Assembly (NCBI GenBank): GCA_022495005.1
Contig: JAGYXB010001793.1
Location: 2,790,001-2,854,000 of the forward strand
From: Rhyacophila brunnea
Lineage: Eukaryota > Arthropoda > Insecta > Trichoptera > Rhyacophilidae
Direction: 5' to 3'
DNA length: 64,000 nt
The notes beneath the pieces were generated by a model. The model worked only from the letters and a program-made list of their open reading frames with translations. It had not been told where the DNA came from and ran no database searches. The position numbers and the translations under genes were made by a program. Below, one piece after another: positions 11,331 to 24,372 of this stretch (position 1 is the first letter of the stretch; each line of letters opens with the position of its first letter).

Positions 11331-12660
11331 TAAGTGGCGACCCAACTTGCCTGTGTAAACAAGTTATGTGTATATACAGAGCTTTACACGTGTCGTGGGG
11401 TCCAAGAGGCTTATTTATTTAATAAATAAATAAATCGGTTGACTTCCGATTTTTTCCAGTGATTTATTATCATTATCAAACAATAGTTTTATTTGACTCT
11501 ATAAAATAGAGTCCATAATAACACTCCATGATCCACGATTGTATTAAAAATACAAAATAATCATTGTTGAAATTTCACATAATACCTTACATAACTCAAG
11601 TATTCAAGTTACGTTGGTCATATTTAAATCTGTTAAAATTCGTACACATTATTTGTCTTAAATCAGCTTTGAGCTTATGGGTTTCAACTATTTTTATGTA
11701 TGTCATTTTCCAATTTTAGAAAAATACCAACACAATATTGTAAAGCTCATTATTTTCAGGAGAGCTTAAAAAAATACCAATTTAGCGGTCCCAATTCAAT
11801 TTCTTATGTTTGTCTCATGTGTGCATTTTCACATTTATATTATTTTGCATTTTTTTTATAAGTTTTGCCCATTTTCATAGATTTACTATTAGCAGTATAA
11901 AGTATGGTAATAATTATTGACAATAGTTTAAATACCGAAATAACATTTAAAAGTATAGTATTTATTTTCATAAATTATTGTCATATTATAGTATTTCTAC
12001 TGAGATTGTTTTAAACCTACTTATTTCAAGTACCTATCAATGATAAGTTTATTTAGTTTATTATTAACTTTTCTTTAATTTTATCAATGATTCATTATGG
12101 TACTACAGTACTTATACCTACCACAATGTTCTACAATATTATGTTAAATCAAAAATAAGTACTTATATGAAAATAGTCATCATTAATTTTCTCTTGATAT
12201 TTGACGAAGTCTAACGAGAAAATAAGTTTAGTTTAAATTAAGTTTTGCATGCGAGATAATTTACATTGTTTCTGGTTCTCAGTTATTGTTCTTAAGCTTT
12301 AGTCTACTTTTCACAAAGATTTCTTTTGATTGCTTTAAAAATGCTTGTTGATTATGAGAAATTCTACGTTCTGCTTAAATATGACAACTTTTCATATTGT
12401 CATCAATCTTGATCTTGAAATTCAGATTAACATTGTGGATACCCAAAATGTAGTAGGTAGTATGTACCTACTTGCTTTTAATCAAGTAGAAATCAAATGT
12501 CAATATTAAATTAGATTTTTGGATTTTCATCGCGTGTTTTTTCAAGGAAATAAGGTGGAAAAACACGCAGTGAAAAACCAAATTACGATAACAAACAACC
12601 ATGACAATCTCAACAAACATTACAAAACCTCATTATTAGGCACATGATAAGAAAATATAT
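11331..12660. other. AT-rich non-coding sequence
   Basis: No gene or repeat boundary is visible. Confidence 0.5.
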
Positions 12661-12672
12661 TTCTTTTATTTT

Positions 12673-12870
12673 GTTAACTGTCAATTCATGGTGGAACTGC
12701 ATTGTATTGTTGTTTTTATTTAATAAAACGCAATTTTTTTGTAGTACTTATTTCACTTTTAATCAATAGATTAGGATCGGTTTCGTCCGCCTCGAGGCAA
12801 TTGATTAAATATTGATTAAAAGTGGAATAAGAACTACAAAAAAATGCGTTTAATTAAATAAAAACAACAA
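12673..12870. repeat. Long hairpin (foldback) repeat
   Basis: Arms of about 62 bp (12707-12768 and 12810-12870) are nearly perfect inverted repeats around a 41-bp loop. Left arm begins TTGTTGTTTTTATTTAATAA and the right arm ends with its complement. The loop and left flank (GTTAACTGTCAATTCATGG, and ATCGGTTTCGTCC) also occur in a fragment at 49476-49603, where the second arm is missing. This suggests a dispersed repeat that has been partly duplicated in inverted orientation here. Confidence 0.7.
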
Positions 12871-15420
12871 GAAAATATATATTATAGAAACATGGATTAT
12901 TGCAGTTTTATGCGATTTATTGGTTTTTATTCAATTCAATTAAAAAAATATTACATTATATCTACCTATGCGATTTTGGCATAAAACTTCATATAGAAAA
13001 GACCTGCTTAAACTAATTGATTACTTTTGCTATTAAGATTTTTCTATAAATTAAAGAGTGGCAAAAACTACACATATTTATAATAATTGATAGTAATTTA
13101 CGTATTTCATATTAACGTATTTCCCTCTTACAACATCTTAGAAATAGAGTGATGCGAGTGAAGTCGTTAAAGTATTTATACTGTTTTGAAGTAAATTATT
13201 ATCATCGATAACACATAATAAAAAAAACTAAACGGAATATTCAAATATTGAATTGAATTGAAAAACGTCACAGTGTAGTTATGAATGCAGTTTTATAGGG
13301 GATTAATAATATGAAAAATATTTAAAATCTCATTCATAAAACTGGTACGTTCATCATTTATGGAGATATTTTAAAGAATCGTTTGTAATAAAGAGTAATA
13401 TTTATATGCAATTATAAATGCTTGACTGAAGGTGTGTGCATATTTCCAGGAAAACTTTACTCAAGTAAACAGACAATTATATTCGATGAGCTGCAACATT
13501 ATTTTGTTTGAGTTGAACGCCAGCATTTTGTAGATACATTTTGCACAAGCCACAAATGCATTCGGGTACAGAACACTCCATCCAAAGATTCCGTTCACCA
13601 GATCATTTGGTAATTCTTCATGTACCTACTTTTTTTAGAATTATTGTTAAATTTAGTCTTCTAATCACACTAGATACACTTTTGTATACATATTGTTAAT
13701 ACCGCCAGTACCAATTTTTTTGTTAAATTATTGTCATGTGATCATCTTGATATTATAATATATTTACATTATTTTGTATGGTCGCCAGAATCACTCAGTG
13801 AAACGGATTTTACTCGACTGGGGTTAGTCTTGTTAAGAAAATAAAATATTTTGATTTATATACACATGCAAATTTCATAAACCCACATGCAGTGCTCGAA
13901 ATGAAGCGAAGAAGTGTTCGATTATTTCAATACGGATTTTCAATTATCGTATAAAAGATGGACGGTCGTAAAATCGCGAAATACTGTGATCACTTTGTTG
14001 CAAATTTGAGATTCTGGCAATAACACTTCACAGGTAATGGACAAATCCGGCGTAAAATGTAAATAATTTATTCACTGATACGAGGATTTAAAAATTATAG
14101 TGCGTAGTATGTTGAAGTATTTGCCAAAAAATAAATTTCGTTCAATACCATAATAAAATTAATAATCCTGTCAGTAAATTCTTTACGTTTTCTTTTTATT
14201 AATATAACATCGTAATAATAATATACATATACAAGAAGTTATACTGTTCAAAATAATATTATAACTGAAATATGATTCATGTATTTAAAAAAATCTGCAA
14301 TGATTATTCCGAATTAATAAATTTAACAAGATAAATTTGAGTGGTAGGTAAGTGATACGCATTAAATAAAAATAATCAGGTGATTTTTGATAAGAAAAAG
14401 TCAAAAAAATCTTATATTTGTGTGATGACTCTAAATTCAATCCAATCTCTGTTGATATAATTAAATTTAAAAAAGAGTTTAATATTTTTATTCTTATTAT
14501 TGTTTTGTTTTACTGTTGTTACTTGGTGAAAGGACATTTTATTAAAAAAATACTTAGTCATATAAGCTAATATATTTTTGATTTTTTACATTTTCTCAAA
14601 CTCATACAATACAATACTCCAAGACCGGATTCATTTTTAAGATATTTTCAATTTTCAATATTCCTTTTTTCGTATTGCGGTAGGGTACAAAACATCACAT
14701 AAACAAAATCACAAACGCCAACATGAAATCACAATATATTTTGTGGTATTTATTATTCTAGTGCTGAAAATTTGAGTATCTTCGGTTCTATTGTTGGTAG
14801 CATTAATAGAGTAAATCTGGATGATTATTTGACAGCTGCTTGTGATATCTTTCCAACAAAACGCTGTATAGATGTAAAGATATGTAAAGATAGTATTACA
14901 GGGATAGTAATCAGTGATGAAAAGGTGTTAAGAAAATGAGCCAGTTTCGATCGATGATCCAATGACACCTACTCCGATTCTGCCAAAAACGCTTTAAGGT
15001 GACCACGATTTGTTGATACTAAAATATTATAAAATAACGTATAGTAAAAGAATTCTAATAAATTGTCTATTTAAAAAAATATATCAGTTACTTACATTCT
15101 GTTAAAACTAAAGAAAAGTTTAAAAAAAATCTTTGTATGATAAACACATGAAAACACAACGAATACGATAAAACTTGGTTCGAATGATTACATAATATAA
15201 AAGAGCATGCATAAATAGAAGAAAAGATATTATAGAATTGAATAATGCTAAAAATTATATAGTCTTCATTATTTCATGTATATATTTGTAAAAATCTGTT
15301 TTATAGCATTGTAGTGAGATTCATAAAAAGAACACTTCATGATGCATATATATTACTGAGTCAAAAAAAACGTAAAAAAAAGCTTTTTCCATTTTCACCA
15401 CTGCTTTTTAACAACGTCAA
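12871..15420. other. AT-rich non-coding sequence
   Basis: Mostly featureless. A plus-strand frame without a start codon is open from about 14726 to 14939 and has a protein-like composition (AENLSIFGSIVGS), discussed under findings. Confidence 0.45.
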
Positions 15421-15429
15421 TAATTCCCA

Positions 15430-15600
15430 AAAATTATATTCGGAGGCTTTATTATGAGGCCAGTTCCCGTAGCGAGTGCACGCAGGCACTATGGCGAGAG
15501 GCCGCCGCCCGCCCCGTCCCGATAATGAGCTGGCCGTAACGCCTCGAGTAATTATATCGCTTGTTTACGACCGCTGAATAAATAAAGCCTTTTGATATTG
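15430..15600. other. GC-rich island, candidate regulatory element
   Basis: A compact GC-rich block (AGAGGCCGCCGCCCGCCCCG at about 15500) between AT-rich flanks. No frame or repeat explains it. Confidence 0.35.
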
Positions 15601-15878
15601 ACGGTGTTCGTTCGATTTTGGCCCTTATATAAGAATATTTTTTGTGAGCAGGTTATTTTTTAACTTTGCGCAACTAGCGTAGTGAAGAGTTTATTGTAAA
15701 TTTAATTATTTTTAGTTCATATTGGTTTTTGACAAATTATGTGCAAAACCACACTGGAACGGAGTACATGTAAACGCCTGAAGAGTATCTTCAAAAAAAG
15801 ACCTAGAAGTGCCAGTGCCCACGTGTACGTGTAACATATAGATGATAACTTTACTAATGTAAGAGAAAATAATTACAA

Positions 15879-16336
15879 GATAAAAAGACCTTTTCATATA
15901 CAACGTTTTTTAATTTTCTGTTGTATTATTATGCTCAATATACTCAAACTTGTACTTGATATGAAGTAAATAAAAAACAAACAAACAAACAAAAATATAG
16001 AATACTGTAATGTCATTTTGACATTTCATTTTGATTTAGATAGTAACGCACGTATATAGTAATAATTTAATTGCTAGGACCACCCCCTTAGCAACCGATA
16101 ATAGTCTTTTACTTTTTACGGATTTTTCTGAAATAACTTTCTATACAAAATGGAATTAATTGAAAATGAATTTAATTCTGCTTAAAGATGGCAAAAAGTG
16201 TTCTGATATATTCTAAAAGTTTAAAATGTCTAGCTAGTCTGGAAGTTAGTTAATAATCGATTGCAAGATTTGTACTGGACAAACAACCACCGGACAAACA
16301 AGAATACTAGCTAATAAAAACGTTGTAAAAATACAA
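15879..16336 (+). repeat. Dispersed repeat DR1, copy B
   Basis: Shows all DR1 landmarks, from TAAAAAGACCTTTTCATA to CCACCGGACAAACAAGAA and a final TAAAAACGTTGTAAAAATA. Compared with copy A it lacks about 25 bp around the TTAAAAGAATGCATTGGCAT block. It directly abuts an RTE-like relic, so one inserted at the edge of the other. Confidence 0.8.
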
Positions 16337-16342
16337 GGTAAG

Positions 16343-16650
16343 TAAAGGCGCATGCTGGGAATAACACGGAAAGACCACAAAGATACCAATGAATAAAGAG
16401 GCAGACAATGTAGTAGAGTCGTTAAGCTGATCAAATCGCAATGTGCCCGACATGTAGCTCGGTGACTGGATAACCAACCGTTGGTAAAATTAATTCAGTC
16501 ATTCAGTACGATAACATGAATTTTATTAATCCGCTGGATCTACGAAAAAGTTCTACGGATGTATTTGGCATCTAAAAACTAGGGACCAATAAGAGTGGGA
16601 GAAGATAGAGAAGGCCTTCAACCAGCAGTGAATCGACTCCAGTGGATGAT
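16343..16650 (+). pseudogene. Decayed RTE-like LINE tail, same family as 4.6 kb copy
   Basis: Starts CMLGITRKDHKDTNE in the same frame order as the 4586-5247 relic, then degenerate RHVARWLDNQ (for the GHIARR block), and ends with a match to WEKIEKAFNQQ and the nucleotide sequence CCAGCAGTGAATCGACTCCAG next to a TGGATGATAA remnant of the ATG tail. Several stops and frameshifts show long decay. The reverse transcriptase portion is absent. Confidence 0.68.
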
Positions 16651-16659
16651 AATTCTTAA

Positions 16660-17830
16660 CTTTTTAAATGTTAATTAACTGCACACGCAGTGTACAAGTG
16701 GTAACGGATCTGCTTCATGGATATTGGCTATTGAATAAAATGAGTTTTATAATATTTTTCTCGTACCGAATAAAAATCTTCATGTCATCCCGAATATATA
16801 TAATATGTATATCTTTTTATGCGTAAGACATAAATATTAAAAAATATAGTTATTTACTGTAGGTCGATAATTGAAACCCGGTTCGCTTACAATATGTGAT
16901 ACAGAACTAATACAAACATAACTTTAATGTTCCTTAATTCCACCAAATGCCCTCAGTGAATAGAATAATTTATAAATATTTATATGATTTGATTTGATAG
17001 ATGGAAGAATGTTTGGTTCTAAAGCTGTGATTTGAGAGTTAAAATCCTGTCTTCGGAAAATTCATAACATGTTTATAGATGAAAAATATGGACGAAAGTT
17101 AAGTAAAAAAATGTTAAGAATAATATTTAAAATCCCTCTCTGAGATGCAATCGTCCACATTGTATTTAAAAGAAGATAAAACAATATTATTAACTACTTG
17201 TGTATTATAATTTACAGAAAGTCATTCTTCAGAATAAGACAACTATTCATTTTTCATTCTACAAAATAACTTTATCTTAAATATCTATTTTGACTTTGAC
17301 GTTCATTGCGGATATAATATTTATTATGTTTACTGTTTTAAGACACTAATTTACTCGCACATCATAATATATTATAAAATACTCCAAGACTGTAACATAT
17401 TTTTAACACACGAAATAATTAGCAAATTAAAGTTAATAATTATTAATGAAGAATAAATTAAAACGTTGTCAATAATAAAATTGTCTTAAATTATATTATA
17501 AGGTACCTATCATATGCTATGTGCAATACCACCGTTATTTAAATGCAGTCAACTTCTCTCTTATTTGTTTTAATCTCAAGTTAGGCATCTCCAAAGGATT
17601 GTTATAAATTCCATGACGGGAATAATATTAATAATATTATTACATAATAATAACACAGATGGTGTAGTTTTACAATTTTGTGGATCGCATAACCCTTTTA
17701 CAGCGGTTAAAATAATTATTATTTTAACAAACAAGCTTAGTTATTTCACAGAAGATATAATAATCATTATTAGCGAGGTCACGTCTTTAAATTTACAAAT
17801 GCAATAACTATAATAAACGTTTATTGTGGA
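16660..17830. other. AT-rich non-coding sequence
   Basis: No gene or repeat boundary is visible. Confidence 0.5.
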
Positions 17831-17839
17831 ATAAAGTGA

Positions 17840-18020
17840 ATTTATAAAGCGTCCGCGGGACAGACTTCCCAAGATAACATCTCACTAGGCGGCTGTGTTG
17901 CCACAACTACCCGACATTTATCTCTAATCTGAGATATTAGTAATTAATAACTATAATCCCCGAGGCTGCTATGAGGCTTCGTGCGGATGCAGGATGGTTT
18001 GAAAGACGGACAAAGGACTA
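17840..18020. other. GC-richer patch, candidate regulatory element
   Basis: Moderately GC-rich, non-repetitive block beginning AGCGTCCGCGGGACAGACTT. No open frame supports coding. Confidence 0.25.
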
Positions 18021-18184
18021 AAATATCCGAAACAAAAGCTCCTAAAGTAACTTATTTTGTTAGTCTGACAGTAAAATTCTGAAATTTTATCAAAAGTTTT
18101 TACCACAAAATTATACACAGAATGACATAAAATAAATTATAAATTATTGGATTTGAGGTTTGTACTATTCCATTTTAGTCGTTT

Positions 18185-18330
18185 TTTGCGCACTTCAGAT
18201 ACTATGCACACTCACCAATGGTAAATGCATACCTACTTACAACGAATACGGTTACTTATCGCGTATATAATAAATGAATATAATAAAATAAGGTACTAAC
18301 CTTATAACTACTAACTAAAGGATCAAGAAT
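18185..18330 (+). repeat. Unnamed dispersed repeat, copy 1
   Basis: The block with ACTATGCACACTCACCAATG, GAATACGGTTACTTATCGCG and ATATAATAAATGAATATAAT aligns with 54708-54800. No ends or coding sequence were identified. Confidence 0.55.
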
Positions 18331-18679
18331 AAAAAAAAGCAAACAAATTTACAATATTTTTATTATTTGTGAAAACCCGTAATAGATAATAATTAGATAC
18401 CTACTCCCTATTAATACATTCAGTTGGTGCCTTAAATTGTTATTACTAGTGAACAATGTAACTAGGCAACATGTTGGGAATTTAATAAAGTCAACTAACA
18501 AGAAATGTCAGTAAATATGCGATACCTTTATAATAAGATCTCTATAATATGTGATCTACAGATTGATACCTTAGCTGTATTTTGTATGTTTTTTAACTTT
18601 AAATATCTATGTACCTAAATCATAAAAATATAATTTGGATTACAGACGAATAGTTTAATATTATTTATTTATAATGACG

Positions 18680-18925
18680 TCCACGATGACCGAGCGGCTT
18701 AAGCGTCGGCTTATAATATCGTGGGTCTCAAGTTCGAATCTTGGGTCTGGCAAATAAACAAATATTGTTTTTCAATTGGTGTTTGGAGTCAGAGTATAGA
18801 GCTAATAGGTTGAGCAGGTGGCTAACATCCATTTCTCATAAAATAAAAATCTGTTCATACAACCTCCACCCTGTGAAGGCCTATATGAGCCTCTCAGAAT
18901 CAAACACGGTGAAGTAATTTATTAA
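18680..18925 (+). repeat. tRNA-derived SINE, copy 1
   Basis: The head (18682-18752) is tRNA-like: an A box TGACCGAGCGGCTTAAGCGT and a B box AGTTCGAATCT, ending in CTGG. A body follows with CAAATATTGTTTTTCAATTG, GTTGAGCAGGTGGCTAACAT and CCACCCTGTGAAGGCCTATA. The same head plus body occurs reversed at 32795-33077, and body pieces at 37384-37475 and 50670-50890. The extra body and degenerate cloverleaf show a SINE rather than a functional tRNA gene. The A and B boxes would be its internal RNA polymerase III promoter. Confidence 0.85.
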
Positions 18926-19369
18926 TAAATTTCTAAAAATAAATCTAAATATAATGTAAGTATTTATAACTAACTATCAATAATAAAAAAATCACAATTA
19001 TACAGAAATTTATTTGAAAATAAATACAACATATTATTTATTATAACTGAAGTTAAATTTTGAACAAACAAACAATAAAACATTTTGTTTTATTTTTATA
19101 TTTATACTTAATTAATTTTATTTAAAATATTTATGTAGGTAATTTTAAATAATGTGAATTTATTGATGTATTGATACGGCCTTTCGCTTTCATACTAAGC
19201 ATGTTTCAAATAAATTCCCGAGATTCCATGCCATTGATATGCTTATTCAGCCAAATTGTAAAACGAATATAAATAACTCAGATTATTTATAATAAATTAC
19301 GTGGTTTTGAATTCGACTGAAGCAAGCCACAACTGAAAAAATCGTGTCCTTATTTCCATAGTATTCCTC

Positions 19370-19620
19370 GGGTTGGTGTAACATACAGCGTTAACACATA
19401 CCGTGGTAGGAAGGGTCGCGCCCGCCAAAATTGAGAAGAGATAACCGCAGTAAAAAGCGACGAGGCCGCTTGGTTTTGGTCGTTTAGAGGATCGGGACCC
19501 TCATTCGGCCCCGTCACGCGGATTATGTACGATGGGACCGCAATGTTTTATTAAACCAGTTTGCTTTGCAGGATCTACGCAGGACAGGATCGGTGATTAG
19601 CTGTTTATCATGGTAAATGC
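19370..19620. other. GC-richer island, candidate regulatory element
   Basis: Includes GGAAGGGTCGCGCCCGCCAA and CCTCATTCGGCCCCGTCACG. It is single copy within the window and lacks a sustained open frame. A conserved non-coding element is an inference. Confidence 0.3.
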
Positions 19621-19904
19621 CATTAGAAAAATGGACAAACGTCATTTCAAAGACGTTAAGGCGACGTTAGAGAATTTATTAACAGTGTCCATTATAAGCT
19701 TTTTAAATATTAATTAAGAAAGATTAACATAATCTTATCTTTAGATAATTCATGCTATCAACTGAGACTTATGTATAATTTTGTAATATTTTGTAAAGAT
19801 TGTTTTTCCTTATGTTTAAAGAAGGAAAGAAAAGGATTGAGACTAGACTATTTTAATATCTAATGATAAATGTTATTTTTAAGAATCATGTAGACATCCA
19901 AGTT

Positions 19905-20605
19905 GACAAAAGAGTCCATCGCCAACGATCGTGGCATTGAAGACTCTCCAGTTTAAATATTTGGTAAAGTCGATAGTCAGAGAGGATGAGGCACAGCTTC
20001 CTTCTGAGGAATAATTAATTACTAAATCATAAATAGTCTCTGGATAGTGTTGAAAGCAAAGAGGGATAAAACCGAGTCATAAAAAACGTTGCTGCCCAAT
20101 CATTATGAGGTTTCAATAAAAATCAGCCAGTTTTGTCAATTCAATGTGAATTATAAACAATACACACTAGAAAAAAATGATTTCTGCACAGTATTATTGA
20201 TAATATATTTAAATTTTGAAGAGCGACCAATAAATACAATTGATAGATTATTGAGATAACGAGTTTGCTTGAAAATAATGACAAAGAGAAGAGACTGCAC
20301 AGAATCTTTATCACATGATGGATAAGAATATAGTATTATGATGATAGTGTACATATTAAACATAAATTTTATAGCTACCATAAAGTAGGTACAGAAAATC
20401 TGCATATTTGGACTATATTTTTCGTGATATTCTAGGTCATAATGCAAGAAATATTAGAAAATAGCATAAATGAATGTAGAAGGAGATCTTATTGGCTATA
20501 CTAATCTCCATAAGTGGCTCAATATTCAAGGCGTTGAAGATCTGACACGACTCGTCCAGGATAAGAAGGTTTATTGCAATTTGGTCGCCAGCCTTTGATA
20601 GAAGA
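19905..20605 (+). pseudogene. Decayed LINE reverse transcriptase and C-terminal fragments
   Basis: Two pieces on the plus strand. At 19950-20010 the frame reads LQFKYLVKSIVREDE, matching the FKYLGSIVxEDGxI thumb motif of RTE/Jockey-type reverse transcriptases. At 20535-20600 it reads NIQGVEDLTRLVQDKKVYC-NLVASL, like the D-R-x-x-W-x-x-L-V end of ORF2. They are separated by about 340 bp of AT-rich sequence that may be a later insertion or simply decayed. Many stops and frameshifts. Confidence 0.5.
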
Positions 20606-20609
20606 TAGC

Positions 20610-21280
20610 ACCAAAAAAAGTATTTATAGTGAATGTTCTAATATGAAAATAGACCAATGATAATAAATATTAATATAAAATTATCAGTCTAGTTTATGAA
20701 GAATATTTTCTTTTTTCAATCGATAAAGGCAGCACTTAATTGCTGCTATTTACTCGTCCCAGTTTGACGTATTGTAAGTGAAAATAGTATAATATTTCCA
20801 AAACTAAACAAATTTATAATAATTCACGGGAATTCAAAAAATCCCTCTATAATAATTATTAATAGGGTATGGGAAATACTTGGTTTTTGTTATTTTTTAT
20901 GACTACTTAGATGAAAATTTTATGAAAAAAAAATCACGAAGATTTCGATAAACCGCAATCATAAAAATGTATTTCAAAATATAGATACTTTAAGAAGAAA
21001 AGAGTTAGAGTTTTTTGTCGTTATGAATATTTTTTATTTAAAAAAGTATCAGATCACGACTTAATAAAATTATCTTTAAAAAAAATCAATGCTTTTATCG
21101 CCAATAATTATTAAGTCATCGTTACATGATTTGCGTACGTATTTGATAAAAATTACTACAAGTAGAATATTATTTATTATTATTTTCAAATACTGGTCTA
21201 TGGGAACATTTTTTCTATCCTGGAATGTAGAATGCTGCATCGAAATTTCAATGGCAACGTAAATATTTAATGGGTGTTCT
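20610..21280. other. AT-rich non-coding sequence
   Basis: No gene or repeat boundary is visible. Confidence 0.5.
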
Positions 21281-21289
21281 TAAATAGTT

Positions 21290-21420
21290 GAATGCGAGCT
21301 AATTATGGCCTGATGTCGATTGATTTATGAATCAAAGTGGTCGAGCCCCGGGGCCCGCTCTTGTGTACCCCAGTACGGTGAGATCTCAAAACGAACCGCA
21401 CAGGTTACTGTATTGTACAT
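21290..21420. other. GC-richer patch, candidate regulatory element
   Basis: Short block with AAAGTGGTCGAGCCCCGGGG. No coding frame. Confidence 0.25.
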
Positions 21421-22049
21421 ACCTATTTGGTATTATTATTGTTAATAAAAAAAGATTATTTAAATATATACTATAATATTTTAAAGAAAATTTATTTACT
21501 AACCGTCAAATGCACTAAAATTGGTTTCACTATGGTTAGTGGTTAGTAGATTAAAAATAAAACTGTGGTACGTAATAGAAGATGAAGCATGGAATGGATG
21601 TCGTAAATGAGCAGAGTCTTATGTCAAAATACTCGTGTCAAAGAAGATAACTTTCGATATAGAAAACTATAATAATACATGGTAGGTAGAGTATAATTAT
21701 GTTTTATAACTTTTCACTGTCTTTGCACTTTTTACTACACTGATTCGCCTCTTTCCCTAATAAACTCGCATAAAATTGGATCAAATGATATTCACTTGTA
21801 TTAATACATGCAATAGTAAGAAAATAAATAGATAATACAATATGTAAAATAATATTTTCAGAACATATTACATCATTTTCATCCTAGAGCCGGGAGTGCA
21901 AATACGTGATCCATCGAGGCTATTCTAGCATATCACTTTATGTGTTCAGGCGGTTATTATAGACAAGTGTTATTTTTTAACACCCTCTGTCTTGGCTGTG
22001 TTGACTTTTAGAGTGAGATAGAGTACGTCAATTACATATTGACGATTGA

Positions 22050-22460
22050 GATGCGAGGGGCGACCATTTTGAAAAATAATCTACGTCACGGATCACAGCC
22101 ATCGTCTAAATTTATAGTTCCCCGCGAGCTGTCAAATATCAAGTGGCGAATAATAACATATTGTTTAAACATACTGCAATGACATGACTTTGTAGGTTAT
22201 GGTGATTTGTTCAATAATTCTTGTTTGATGTTTAAATACAAAATTTCGGAGTTCGGGTGGGAAAACCATAGATACGCCTGCACGAGCATACCCGAGTTTG
22301 ACCGAAATTCGCAAATAAGGGACGTATTCCACACGACAGGTGTATCAACTTAAATTTTCGGCCATTTTACAAATGCCAATTATGGTAAACAATCGCCTTG
22401 TGTATGGAATTGTTCCGTGCTCATTTGGACCAATACAATAACGGAAAATTGTTACCGTAT
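22050..22460. other. Non-repetitive higher-complexity block, candidate regulatory element
   Basis: A longer stretch of mixed composition (for example GATGCGAGGGGCGACCATTT) without an open frame or repeat partner. It lies about 2 kb downstream, in the minus-strand sense, of the exon at 24.2 kb, so it could be an intronic enhancer. This is inference. Confidence 0.25.
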
Positions 22461-24171
22461 TAACATTTAAGAATGGCTCTGCAGAAGTAGTATGTAACAG
22501 AAAACTATTTCAATCTTTGTATTATCACTAGATAACCATTCATCAATAATGGGTCATATTGATATAATTCTAGAAGCCAAAACTCTTAACCCACGATGTA
22601 TTGACATAGAGGCAGGCTACATAAATTGTGTGAGGAAGAGAAGTGAAAGAGGTTGGTTAAAAACTGGAGAAAATTTGTGAAAGAAATGCCACTTGTGGGT
22701 GAGCTTAATTCGCCGATAAAGAAGTGTTTAGTGGATTTATAGCTTTCAAATAACTGATAACCAAGAACTATATGATTAAACACATCATCAGAGGACTTCA
22801 GAGGAGGATAATCGTTACGGTAATAATATTAGGTAGGTACAATTTGTAACTAATGAATTATTGTTAATACCTATTGATTATTTCGTTAAGATGTAATTTT
22901 AGTAAGATTATGTATTTAGTAGGTGGGTTGTTAACTTATATTGTTTATGCAATATTATAGTACAGATTTAAAAAAATAGTAAAATAATTAATCGTGTAGT
23001 TTCGTGGGTAACATTTTACGATGACACCGCGTGAAGATGAATGCTTTAAAATCTAGTAGAAGCTGTTTAATTTATTGAATAAATATTTTTTGATTCGAGG
23101 ATGTTTGTCATGTTTTGCGTTCCTCTCCGTCTACCAATCGTGGTTGCCTTTTTAATAGTAATAATTATTATAGTTGTTAAGACTAATCCTTATTCACTAG
23201 TGGCGAAGGGTGCCTGCTGAAGGTAGGGAGGCTATGGTAGATAACTGAACAAAAGTCCTAGGACATTGTTAATTTTCAGTATTTTACTCAACAAAAAATA
23301 TTATATTAGACCTTTTTATAATATATATTACACTAAAAAGAGACAACATGTATTAATTGATATTAAAAAAGTGACTTTAAGCCACGTTCAAACTCGGGCT
23401 AGATAATTGTACTATCACGATAGTTGGGCGTTTTGACCGAGGTAATTCGGCATCAAGTGCAGCATACCTAAATGAAAGTATATATTTACATCACTGTATG
23501 CAACGGAAGCCCCGTTACGCTTAAATACCTACAGCCTCGGGTCACGTGATAGGATGATTCTGGTTTTGACATTATGTGTTTGTGTTTTTTACACGTTTGT
23601 GTTGTATGCGTGAAATGTTTGAAAATTCTTGAGACCTTTTTGGTTTTATTAGTATATTCTATTATATAGTCAAATAAAGTGCCATAGCTGGTTACGTATT
23701 AATGACATGTACATGTCAGCCTGGCTATGCAAGCGGGCAGTCAATTTACAGTACATACCCACTTACAGACACGTCGTTGGCAAATTATATTATTTATGAG
23801 TATGAAATAATGTTATTCACTAAAATTTAATTAAACTTCTCTTCCTGATTGGGGTCCGCCTCTGTTATACTTTGAAAATATTTTTACTTTATTATGAGTT
23901 CCAGTGTTAGCTGCTTCATTTGAAATGGAATGTGAACTCCGCAATGAAATATAATAATATTTTCCCTCGTTAAGAGTGCAAAGGACGCTAAATTTATTTT
24001 TGAGATAACATATTATTTTATAACGATGCCTTTTGCGTTTTAAACATTTTGTTTTCGTTTAAAATACCCAACTCAAAAATGAATAGGTTTTAGTGCCATT
24101 AAAATCAACATTGCTTATGATGACATTATACAAGCCTGGTTAAATAGTTATAAATACTTTATAAAACGTAC

Positions 24172-24372
24172 CTTATTATCAAAATATGTCTCATTATATA
24201 ATTCAAGAGGAAGGCCTTGAGAAGAATTTTTGTTGACATTTTCAGAGTGTAGAAAAGCACATTTTGTTAATGAAGAATTATGATTACCGGTCCACGTCAA
24301 AACGATAGTTAAAACGCATGTAATAAAAATATTTATAACATTGAACCTATAGCGTATAGAGGAAAAAATCAT
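24172..24372 (-). CDS. Candidate first coding exon of a signal-anchored glycoprotein
   Basis: The frame starts at an ATG (24372-24370) and gives 67 residues: MIFSSIRYRF, then a hydrophobic stretch at residues 11-27 (NVINIFITCVLTIVLTW), then a hydrophilic segment with three N-glycosylation sequons (NSS at about 32 and 49, NET at 60). A basic N-terminus before a single hydrophobic segment is the pattern of a type II membrane protein or an uncleaved signal anchor. The exon ends in phase 0 at a near-perfect donor, AAG|GTACGT (24172/24171). Only the first exon is visible; the rest would lie to the left, within or beyond the window. The frame stays open upstream but has no earlier ATG; the chosen ATG has a weak -3 position. 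I do not recognise the family; Golgi glycosyltransferases or sulfotransferases share this layout, which is only a suggestion. Confidence 0.45.

Noticed and set aside
18682..18752. Possible functional tRNA gene
   Set aside because: The cloverleaf is degenerate and a SINE body follows, with three more copies in the window.
20151..20447. 98-codon minus-strand open frame
   Set aside because: It lies within AT-rich sequence between two LINE fragments and its composition (Ile, Tyr, Phe, Asn) is what random AT-rich DNA gives.
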